Notes under the pieces: generated by a model
Seen by the model: the letters and a program-made list of their open reading frames with translations, nothing else
Told to the model about the DNA's origin: nothing
The model's database searches: none
Source: Baffinella frigidus
Lineage: Eukaryota > Cryptophyceae > Cryptomonadales > Baffinellaceae
Direction of reading: 5' to 3'
NCBI GenBank assembly: GCA_026770585.1
Contig: MU647381.1
Location: 35,002-47,559, forward strand
Length of the DNA stretch: 12,558 bases
In this document: one piece after another, positions 5,686 to 11,616 of the stretch
Position numbering within the stretch: the stretch's first letter is position 1
Layout of the letters: each line of letters begins with the position of its first letter
Translations under genes and position numbers: made by a program

Positions 5686-5725
5686 CCATGTAGGCATAGC
5701 CGGAGTGACTTTACACAAGTCATGT
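5686..5725. repeat. Repeat D, diverged copy without B insertion
   Basis: CCATGTAGGCATAGCCGGAG and TGACTTTACACAAGTC resemble the D unit at 4898-4930. TTCTGGGGATAT at 5661 resembles the left flank of the B element at 4762. Confidence 0.55.
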
Positions 5726-5738
5726 CCACTCCCGGGAA

Positions 5739-5843
5739 TATCCCTTAAGTGGCCAGTAGGCGCATACGCCCTACCGTAGGGCCCTAGGACCTGCCTAGGA
5801 CCTCTTGCCGGTCAAATTTGACCGGCTGGCCACTTAAGGGATA
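5739..5843 (+). mobile_element. Element B copy
   Basis: It is 105 bp with perfect ends TATCCCTTAAGTGGCCAG and CTGGCCACTTAAGGGATA. The fully paired centre GCCGGTCAAATTTGACCGGC makes it a good type copy of the family. Confidence 0.93.
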
Positions 5844-5881
5844 GTTGCCTGCGAAGTTGCCGCCCAGTAGCAGCGGGATCT

Positions 5882-6085
5882 GTTTGGGGGTTTGGGGTTT
5901 GGGGTGTGGGGTGTGGGGTGTGGGGTGTGGGGTGTGGGGCGTGGGGCGTGGGGTGTGGGGGATGGGGGGTGGGGTCTGGGGTTAGGTGTTTAGGGTTTAG
6001 GGTTCAGGGTTCAGGGTTCAGGGTTCAGGGTTCAGGGTGCAGGGTTTAGGGTTTGGGGTGTAGGGTTTATTGTTGAGGGTTGCGG
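5882..6085 (+). repeat. Interstitial telomere-like G-rich tract
   Basis: It runs from GGGGTTT and GGGGTGT units into TTTAGGG, TTCAGGG (about six in a row near 6001-6040) and mixed TTTAGGG/TTTGGGG. All G-rich units are on the + strand. TTTAGGG is the telomere repeat of many algae and plants. DNA continues on both sides, so it is an internal tract. Confidence 0.8.
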
Positions 6086-6209
6086 GTTCAGTGTCGGCCA
6101 CTTTGGGCGAAAAATCGATTTGTTCCTCAGGTAAAATGACTTTTTCACCCCTCCAAAATTCCCGGGCAGGCGCCCTGTGCACCCCAAACCAGTGTCCAGC
6201 GAGTCCGCG

Positions 6210-6333
6210 TACAGGGATACCTCGCTCATAAGAAACCGCCCACCCCCTAGGACCCTACAGTAGGCCTGTGCCTAGGGCCCTACGGTGGTCCTAGGGGGAG
6301 GGGGCGCTTTCTTGTGAGCGAGGTACTCCTGTA
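6210..6333 (+). mobile_element. Element A copy next to the telomere-like tract
   Basis: The ends are TACAGGGATACCTCGCTC and GAGCGAGGTACTCCTGTA, with core CCTACAGTAGGCC and GGGCCCTACGGTGG. It has TA on both sides. The region 6086-6209 upstream shows nothing recognisable. Confidence 0.9.
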
Positions 6334-6349
6334 GTTTGGGGTTTGAGGT

Positions 6350-6393
6350 TGTGAGCCTCAGTCGGACAGGTGACGAGCCTCGGCAAGCGGGAT
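6350..6393 (-). repeat. Repeat G, terminal part
   Basis: GTGAGCCTCAGTCGGACAGG and TGACGAGCCTCGG match the reversed end of repeat G (CCGAGGCTCGTCACCTG, TCCGACCGAGGCTC). Confidence 0.7.
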
Positions 6394-6410
6394 CTCAGAG
6401 GTTTTTTATT

Positions 6411-6414
6411 ATAC

Positions 6415-6452
<38 letters not shown>
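6411..6452. repeat. AT microsatellite
   Basis: About 16 uninterrupted AT dinucleotides follow ATACATATAC. Confidence 0.95.
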
Positions 6453-6454
<2 letters not shown>

Positions 6455-6498
6455 TTTAGGTTGAGGGGTTTTGTAAAGGGGGTTACCGGCATCCACGG

Positions 6499-6637
6499 TA
6501 CAGGGGTACCTCGCTCGGCACTGAAGGGATAAGAAACCAACCCCCCCTAGGACCCTACAGTAGGCCTATGCCTAGGGCCCTATGGTGGTCCTAGCGGGGG
6601 GGGGGGGTCAATTTCTTATGAGCGAGGTATCCCTGTA
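6499..6637 (+). mobile_element. Element A copy with a B end fragment in its left arm
   Basis: TACAGGGGTACCTCGCTC is followed by GGCACTGAAGGGATA (6517-6531) before the A sequence resumes as TAAGAAACC. The extra bases match the B right end (GGCCACTTAAGGGATA). The break is again at the TA of the arm motif CTCATAAG. The right end GAGCGAGGTATCCCTGTA is intact. Confidence 0.85.
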
Positions 6638-6671
6638 CCTGCGATGACACGTGCTGCACTTGGCCAATGGG

Positions 6672-6781
6672 TACAGGGGTACCTCGCTCATAAGAAAACG
6701 CTTCCCCCTAGGGACCCCCATAGGGCCCTACTGTAGGGCCCTAGGGGGGGGGCGGTTTCTTATGAGCGAGGTACCCCTGTA
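6672..6781 (+). mobile_element. Element A copy, 110-bp short type
   Basis: The ends are TACAGGGGTACCTCGCTC and GAGCGAGGTACCCCTGTA. The core GGGACCCCCATAGGGCCC and TACTGTAGGGCCCTAGG is the same as in the next copy. The right arm is GGCGGTTTCTTATG while the left is CATAAGAAAACGC, so one position no longer pairs. Confidence 0.93.
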
Positions 6782-6810
6782 GGGCTAGTCCTAGGAGCAT
6801 AGGACCTCCC

Positions 6811-6920
6811 TACAGGGGTACCTCGCTCATAAGAAAACGCTTCCCCCTAGGGACCCCCATAGGGCCCTACTGTAGGGCCCTAGGGGGGGGGCGTTTTCTT
6901 ATGAGCGAGGTACCCCTGTA
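6811..6920 (+). mobile_element. Element A copy, 110-bp short type, near-twin of the previous
   Basis: It is identical to the copy at 6672 except around the right arm (GCGTTTTC instead of GCGGTTTC). Its arms pair perfectly over the outer 30 nt. The spacing of 29 bp between the two copies holds GGGCTAGTCCTAGG. Confidence 0.93.
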
Positions 6921-7470
6921 CAGGTGCCTGTCCAGCGAACGCTTGCCCCTGCCACCTTGAGGTCCTTTAGGTTTTAATTTCTCTCAACATATGCCAACGA
7001 CACGCCGTTCCGTAGAAGGGATCTGCAGAGAAAGCATTTTTGCTTTCGGATCGCGTTTCCAGAGAGCGAAGACCACTTTAGAGAGATTGGCCACTTTAGA
7101 GAGAAGGCCCCTGCCACCAGCCCTTCCCGGTTAGGGCCGAAAATCCCTCCGAAGCCCGCTGTGTGGTTCGGTACCTTATCCATAGGAACCCCCTATGTCC
7201 CTACGGATTGCCTACCGTAGAGTCCTAGGTCTTATCGCTGAGGGGTTTTCCAAAACCCCTTCGAAGCTCGCTGTGATGTGTGAGCCTCGGTCAGACAGGT
7301 AGCGAGCCTCGGTCGGACAGGTGACGAGCCTCGGTCAGACAGGTAGCGAGCCTCGGTTGTGTTGCCTCACGGCCTTGCGGGACGCCTCTCGACCCAAGCG
7401 GGGTCTCAGTGTGGCACACTCCTTCAACTGGTGGTTCACCGCGGCTTTTCCTGGCACCGCCCGATCCCGA
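6921..7470. other. Repeat-scrap region without recognised gene
   Basis: It holds a fragment of repeat C (GAGGTCCTTTAGGTTTT, about 6959-6976) and a tandem CCACTTTAGAGAGA pair (7073-7103). The string ACGGATTGCCTACCGTAG at about 7203-7220 is related to element H. A perfect hairpin AGGGGTTTT-CC-AAAACCCCT lies at 7241-7260, and there are repeat G units from 7281. No reading frame is convincing. Confidence 0.6.
7281..7356 (-). repeat. Repeat G, tandem terminal units
   Basis: GAGCCTCGGTC.GACAGGT followed by AGCGAGCCTCGG occurs three times in a row at a spacing of about 24 nt. Confidence 0.8.
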
Positions 7471-7646
7471 TATCCCTTAAGTGACCAGTAGGCTCATACA
7501 GGGATACCTCGCTCATAAGAAACCGCCTCCCCCTAGGACCCTACGGTAGGCCGATGCCTAGGGCCCTACGGCGGCCCTAGGGGGTTGGCGGTTTCTTATG
7601 AGCGAGGTACCCCTGTACGCCCTACGGTAGGGCCCTAGGACCTGCC
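7471..7646 (+). mobile_element. Element B host copy, broken by two A insertions
   Basis: TATCCCTTAAGTGACCAG and TAGGCTCA at 7471-7496 are followed by A (7497-7617). Then the B interior continues as CGCCCTACGGTAGGGCCC and TAGGACCTGCC to 7646, where a second A begins. Both breaks fall at TA dinucleotides of B (CTCA-TA-CGCC and TGCC-TA-GGAC). The right end of this B copy is not recognisable after 7869. Confidence 0.85.
7497..7617 (+). mobile_element. Element A copy inserted in B
   Basis: The ends are TACAGGGATACCTCGCTC and GAGCGAGGTACCCCTGTA, with core CCTACGGTAGGCC. Left flank GGCTCA-TA and right flank TA-CGCCC reconstitute uninterrupted B sequence with one TA duplicated. Confidence 0.94.
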
Positions 7647-7869
7647 TACAGGGGTACCTCGCTCATAAGAAACCGCCCCCCCCCCTAGGACCACGGTAGG
7701 GCCCTAGGCATCGTCCTACTGTAGGGTCCTAGGGGGCGGCGGTTTCTTATCTCTTAAGTGCCCAGTAGGCTCATACGCCCTACCGTAGGGCCCTAGGACC
7801 TGCCTAGGACCTCTTGGCGGTCAAATTTGACCGCCTGGTCACTTAAGGGATAAGCGAGGTACCCCTGTA
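7647..7869 (-). mobile_element. Element A copy inserted in B and itself carrying a nested B
   Basis: The left end TACAGGGGTACCTCGCTC and core CCTACTGTAGGGTCC lead to GGTTTCTTA at 7741-7749, where B begins. After B the right end AGCGAGGTACCCCTGTA follows. Two bases (TG) of the arm motif TTATGAGCG are missing after the insertion. Confidence 0.92.
7748..7852 (+). mobile_element. Element B copy nested in an A arm
   Basis: It is 105 bp; the ends are TATCTCTTAAGTGCCCAG and CTGGTCACTTAAGGGATA, and the centre GGCGGTCAAATTTGACCGCC is fully paired. It occupies the TA in the A arm motif TTCTTATGAG. Confidence 0.92.
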
Positions 7870-7961
7870 GGCCTCCTCCCGTTCCTACACAACGGGTGGG
7901 ACTTGGCGCGGGAGTTGGAGATGCTGAAGCTGTGAGTAATAAAGAGTGTGTACATGTACCT

Positions 7962-7963
<2 letters not shown>

Positions 7964-8007
<44 letters not shown>
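7964..8007. repeat. CT microsatellite
   Basis: It has about 22 uninterrupted TC dinucleotides. Reading frames with long Leu-Ser or Arg-Glu runs are products of it. Confidence 0.95.
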
Positions 8008-8009
<2 letters not shown>

Positions 8010-8083
8010 CGCGCTCAGCCACTCCCCGACCGCGCTGCTGCCAGAAAATCGTTGATTGCCGTTGTAACATGCCACCGTCCCCT

Positions 8084-8312
8084 AGGTCCTTTAGGTTCTT
8101 CGAGCTCCCAACATAGGCGGACACCGGAGCTTATCCTGCAGAAAGGTCCTTTAGGTCCTTTAGGTTCTTCGAGCTCCCAACAGAGGCGGACACCGGAACT
8201 TATCCTGCAGAAAGGCCATGCTTCTTTTCGGATCACATTCAGGCCCCCCGGTGCAGAAGGATCGCGACAGAAACCGGCTAAAGGGTATCCTCATCGGGCA
8301 TGTGAAGATACC
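8084..8312 (-). repeat. Dispersed repeat C, two inverted copies in tandem
   Basis: The short copy at 8084-8144 and the long copy at 8153-8312 both read, reversed, GTTCCGGTGTCCGCC (GCTCCGG in the first) and GTTGGGAGCTCGAAGAACC. The long one continues through GATCCGAAAAGAAGCATGG to TTTAGCCGGTTTCTG and CGATGAGGATACCC, like 3417-3590. Confidence 0.85.
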
Positions 8313-8334
8313 AGCTGGTTCCCATGCTCACACA

Positions 8335-8417
8335 CACACCAGGACCTTTAGGTCCTCACCAGGACCTTTAGGTCCTTTAGGTTCTTCGAGCTCCCAACAT
8401 AGGCGGACACCGGAACT
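8335..8417 (-). repeat. Dispersed repeat C, inverted copy 7
   Basis: ACCAGGACCTTTAGGTCC appears at its start, then TTTAGGTTCTTCGAGCTCCC and AGGCGGACACCGGAAC. It stops before the CTGCAG block. Confidence 0.8.
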
Positions 8418-8724
8418 GGCAAAACACTTATTATTTAAAGGCCATACCGCCCCAGGATTTGGATTTGATTTGATTTGGTATCCAACTTTTCCCAGAAAGT
8501 GGATTTGATATGGGATTTGATGTCCGACTATCTAGAGCCGGTACGATTTGATGTCCTCGTACGAGGCTCGTGAGAGGCTCGTACCGGTAAACCGGTCCAA
8601 CGGGGGGTGTATTTTCCCCACGACCGGTCGAATCCTGCTCTAGTTCTACATGTCTTGCACCGCTTGACCCGATCACCAGTTCAAAAAAACATTGTCATGA
8701 CGAGATGAACAAATGTTCGTTGTT
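8418..8724. other. Unique stretch upstream of the RWP-RK region
   Basis: I recognise no gene. GATTTGAT recurs several times between 8459 and 8552. Small palindromes lie near 8566-8600 (CTCGTACGAG, ACCGGTAAACCGGT). None of the short reading frames resembles a known protein. Confidence 0.5.
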
Positions 8725-8787
8725 TCGTCATGAGCCACGTTTTTATCGTCATGACCCACGTTTTTGTCGTCATGATCCACGTTTTTG
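8725..8787 (+). repeat. Three 21-bp tandem repeats
   Basis: The unit TCGTCATGA-N-CCACGTTTTT-R repeats exactly three times (8725-8745, 8746-8766, 8767-8787), differing only at the N and the last base. A decayed fourth unit follows. Each unit holds the palindrome TCATGA and a CCACG core. It lies 1.1 kb upstream of the RWP-RK start, so it could bind a regulator, but this is inference. Confidence 0.85.
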
Positions 8788-8805
8788 TCACCACTGTCAT
8801 ATTTT

Positions 8806-9211
8806 TGGTGTCAGCACGATGCAATCAAACAAGAAGATCGCATCTTGTGTTTTGACTACCGTATGGATACATACATGTACCGGTACTGATCGATCAAATC
8901 TCTGTAAACCGCGACGCGACCTTATCGCCTCGACCGGGTCATCCATGCCTGCCTTGATCAAATTCGATCTCAAATCCAAATTGAAATTCTGCCAAACTGG
9001 TCAAATTCATGAAATTGGGGGACACGTTTCGCCCACGAGCCCAGTCAGCAAGCTCGGTCCATCCCGAAAATGACTCTAAACGGGTCTTTTGAATTTTTTT
9101 TTGTGTAGTAATCCGGGTTATTATTACTAGCGACGATTTTTGGTCAAAGAACACGAAGGTCGGCAACCAGTCGGACAAGCAAGTGTCGCCAGCTCTGTCC
9201 TCTGCGCCTAC
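8806..9211 (+). repeat. Large tandem duplication, upstream copy
   Basis: Shared landmarks with 9463-9878, in order: TTGGTGTCAGCA, ACAAGAAGATCGCATCTT, CGACCTTA, CCGGGTCATCC, GTCAAATTCAT, ACGAGCCCAGTCAGCAAGC, TCGGTCCATCCCGA, AAACGGGTCTTTTGA, GTGTAGTAATCCGGGTTA, GGCAACCA.TCGG and GTGTCGCCAG. The copies are about 660 bp apart with many small insertions, so the duplication is old. Confidence 0.8.
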
Positions 9212-9222
9212 GAGCTCGTAGG

Positions 9223-9285
9223 TTTTGACCAGCCTCGATACCAGACCAGCCTCGGTGTGGATGGTCGTATCGAGGCTGGTCAAAA
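9223..9285. repeat. Perfect 19-bp inverted repeat
   Basis: TTTTGACCAGCCTCGATAC (9223-9241) pairs exactly with GTATCGAGGCTGGTCAAAA (9267-9285) around a 25-nt spacer. The spacer holds a further GACCAGCCTCGG. It lies between the two copies of the large tandem duplication and has no counterpart in either. Confidence 0.85.
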
Positions 9286-9462
9286 TCAAACTCGTGCATG
9301 TATCTGCCTCCAGCTGTAGGAATCGCACGTACATACCGGGTACCGGTACCTGCCTAAAGCTGTCGTACGAAGCTTTTGAAGGTTATTGACTCGAGCAGCC
9401 ACTTCACGAAACGTATTTTTGCTTCCAAATTTGGAGGCAGCTCGTTTGCTTTTGGACAGTTT

Positions 9463-9878
9463 TGGTGTCAGCATTCCAACAAGAAGATCGCATCTTCTTT
9501 TTTTGACAACTGGTTCATCAAATCGCTGTACGACTCATAAGAGAGGGATATGTGACTCGCGACGCTCACACGACCTTACCATTATATCGTCTTGACCCGG
9601 TCATCCCGTCATCCGCACCTGCCATGCAAATAAATTATTCGTGCTCAAACTCCACCAAACCGTCCAAACTTGTCAAATTCATTCACGAGCCCAGTCAGCA
9701 AGCTCGGTCCATCCCGAGAATGGTTCCAAACGGGTCTTTTGATTTTTTGTGTGTAGTAATCCGGGTTAGAGAATGCGTTAGAGACGCTTTTTGGTGTCAG
9801 CAGTCAAACTCAAAACAAGAAGGCAGGCAACCATTCGGTCAAGCAACTGTCGCCAGGTCAAATGTCCTCTGTGCCTAC
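9463..9878 (+). repeat. Large tandem duplication, copy next to the RWP-RK gene
   Basis: This copy reaches to the predicted start codon region (AAATGTCCTCTGTGCC at 9860-9875). The matching place in the upstream copy reads CTCTGTCCTCTGCGCC at about 9193-9208 and has no ATG. The promoter of the RWP-RK gene, if conventional, lies in this copy. Confidence 0.8.
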
Positions 9879-11031
9879 ACCAAGCGACGCCGCAACCGAC
9901 ACCGCCAGGATGGATGAGGTCCACTCCGACCCGCACCTTCCCGTGACGCCCGCGGCTTCGCGATCCCAGGCGCAGCAACACAACGGGGTCGTCGATGCGG
10001 TCGGGGTGCGGCGGGGTCACAACGCGCAGAAGGTGGTGCTCACTCGGGAGCTCCTCGAGAGCTACTACCACGAATCTCTCGACGACGTCGCCGAGCGCTT
10101 CGGCCTGTCCAGGTCCTAGCACTGTCTCACTCTGTTTGGTCTCACCAATTTGGTGAGCCCGGGCTCTTTTCCGCTTCAAGGTTGGCGGATGTGTACCGCA
10201 AACCCAAAGAAGGATCTCAACTTGAGAATAGTCCGCCAGGCCGGCTGAGGCAGAGCTAGAGGTTACACATCCCTGATTTGTTTGGTGCCATCGCTCGACG
10301 ACGACGCCGAGCGCTTTGGCCTGTCCAGATCAACTACAGCTGTACTGTACGCAACTGATGCCAATCAGACCCGAGGACGTTTGGCGCACGCGCATTCACA
10401 TCAAATTTGCAAAGGATCACACAGGATGTAGGAGGTGGAGTTAGAATCCATCCGGAAAATGCTCGTATGAGCGGCCGACACGGGGTACAGTAAGTGGCAC
10501 AATGCGTAGCATGTGCGGCGCTGACGCTGGTTGTTTGGCAATAAATTATCAATCTCTCTCTCACACACAGGATGGCGGCCGACACCCATCCGAGGCGGAC
10601 AAACACATCCCTGATTTGTTTGGTGCCGTGGGTTTGGGGTTTGGAGACTTCTCCGACGTGATCTTGAATCGAAAGGTGGTTGACGTGTCCCTGATGTGTA
10701 CTGCGTCTGCAGGACGACGATCAAAGCCTCGTGCCGCCGCCTCGGGCTACCCAAGTGGCCATACGAGCACAAGGGGCCACGCAAGCGCCGCATAGGGGTC
10801 TCGAAGTCCGAGCCGGCCGACGAATCCGAACACGCGCGCACTCTCAAGGCCACCTTCCACGAGCTCATGGACAACACCGACCATGGCGACACGCCCCCCC
10901 CCGCGGAGGACGTGTCGCTCAAGCGCCAGCGGGTCGGGGAGGTGCCGATGGCGCCGACTACGACGCTGGGCGTACCGCTCCCCTCGCTCCCCAGCCATCC
11001 CCAGATGGCGGGCCTCCAGCCGTCGGTATGA
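9862..11031 (+). CDS. Short RWP-RK domain transcription factor, two exons
   Basis: RWP-RK proteins bind DNA in the nucleus; in algae and plants they control nitrogen responses and gamete or egg-cell identity. I join exons 9862-10112 and 10713-11031 (donor CAG/GTCCTA, acceptor CTGCAG/GAC), giving 189 residues. The domain runs from about residue 59 to 110: LTRELLESYYHESLDDVAER, then FGLSRTTIKASCRRLGLP, then KWPYEHKGPRKRR. It has the expected Leu-rich first helix, the T.IK..CR..G.P turn and the signature, here KWP rather than RWP and with a basic PRKRR end that could serve as nuclear signal. The N-terminus is polar and looks disordered. The C-terminus is acidic then Pro/Ser-rich with SLKRQRVG. 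No PB1 or GAF-like domain fits, so it resembles the small RKD type. The start at 9862 is the first ATG in frame, but the frame is open upstream, so an earlier exon is possible. Confidence 0.85.
10294..10328 (+). pseudogene. Duplicate of the RWP-RK exon 1 end inside its intron
   Basis: CTCGACGACGACGCCGAG then CGCTTTGGCCTGTCCAG matches 10078-10112 (end of exon 1) at 33 of 35 positions. The donor GT of the real junction is AT here (CCAG/AT), so this copy should not be used as a normal splice site. Confidence 0.85.
10426..10563 (+). mobile_element. Element F copy 1, with 8-bp target duplication
   Basis: It runs from ATGTAGGAGGTGGAGTTAG through GCGGCCGACACGGGGTAC and GTGCGGCGCTGACGCTGG to TCAATCTCTC. 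CACACAGG flanks it at 10418-10425 and 10564-10571. The extra TC/CA bases before the right flank may be microsatellite slippage. It has no terminal inverted repeats and no evident Pol III boxes, so its class is open (SINE-like or a cut MITE). Confidence 0.75.
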
Positions 11032-11034
11032 CCC

Positions 11035-11131
11035 CGCTAGAGGGGAGGCAAGGCCCACACACAAGCGGGAGAGAACTTTCCTTCATTAGTCAACCACCGA
11101 GGCTCATCACCTGTCCGACCGAGGCTCACAG
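11035..11131 (+). repeat. Dispersed repeat G, copy downstream of RWP-RK
   Basis: GGCCCACACACAAGCGGGAG, AGAACTTTCCTTCATTAG and TCAACCACCGAGGCTC match 12483-12558. It begins just after the RWP-RK stop codon, so it may be transcribed as 3' UTR. Confidence 0.8.
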
Positions 11132-11616
11132 TCGGTTCCGGTCACCCCCGGTCCTACCCCCTTTCAGCTTTGCGGGTTCTCGAGGTTCGGCCTGGTGGGG
11201 TGCGTGGAGGGAGGTGAGTTTTTTTCGGGTAACTTTTCATGTGAGGTTCTCTCTGCCCGCACATTTGTGCTCCTCTCTAGAAAGAATTCATTGATTACAA
11301 GAACAGCATGACCACATCCTGAGACCCCAAGCGTTTTTTTTGGTACTCCACCCTGGAGGGGACTTGCGGCCAATCCCGAATAACGCTTTATCGCAAAAGT
11401 TGACATGATTTATACCACTAAAATACATGTTAGACCTTTTTGTACCAGATCCATTCATCACGGGCACGCCGCACTGTGGCGTGCATCTCAAGGGGAGTTG
11501 ACTTAAGAATGCTCAAAATACCATCATGTTCCTTCCAGGGTGGAGAAGGATCTGGAGTTCTCTCACACACTATACGTTGTCGTCTGACATCATTTGAGCT
11601 CCTCTCTAATGCCACA
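11132..11616. other. Stretch without recognised gene
   Basis: I see no gene, long repeat or transposon here. Short frames on both strands lack family resemblance and conserved composition. Part of it may be the RWP-RK 3' UTR. Confidence 0.5.

Larger units (their letters stand above)
10265..10627 (+). repeat. 25-nt direct repeat within the RWP-RK intron
   Basis: ACACATCCCTGATTTGTTTG GTGCC occurs identically at 10265-10289 and 10603-10627. The first copy runs straight into the exon-end duplicate. The interval between the copies contains element F. Confidence 0.9.
10113..10712 (+). other. RWP-RK gene intron (600 nt)
   Basis: It splits the Arg codon AG/G in the helix-turn-helix (GLSR/TTIK). It carries a palindrome CTCACCAA-T-TTGGTGAG (10141-10157), a degraded copy of the exon end (10294-10328), element F (10426-10563) and a 25-nt direct repeat. 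Reading frames within it are not coding. Confidence 0.85.

Noticed and set aside
4762-5716. 5661-5716 as the empty site of the B insertion at 4762
   Set aside because: The left flank TTCTGGGGATA and the D unit match, but the bases in between differ too much to call it a clean empty site.
1250-7869. A and B palindromes as terminators or CRISPR repeats
   Set aside because: They are TA-flanked, nested and dispersed in both directions with no regular spacers, which fits mobile elements and not these.
7839-8351. Overlapping frames with Leu-Ser or Arg-Glu runs
   Set aside because: They are read through the CT microsatellite and inverted copies of repeat C, whose other copies are not open in the same frame.
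8705-9073. 122-codon reading frame with RHDPRF repeats as a gene
   Set aside because: It runs from a tandem DNA repeat into the large non-coding duplication; the second duplicate copy does not keep the frame and no protein family is recognised.
9778-10179. 133-codon minus-strand frame over RWP-RK exon 1
   Set aside because: It is the antisense shadow of a GC-rich exon, with no family resemblance.
10426-10563. Element F as a tRNA-derived SINE
   Set aside because: I could not find A-box and B-box sequences or a tRNA-like fold; the class is left open.
10731-11294. 187-codon frame overlapping RWP-RK exon 2
   Set aside because: It is a GC-rich shadow of the exon in another frame; the RWP-RK frame carries the recognisable domain.
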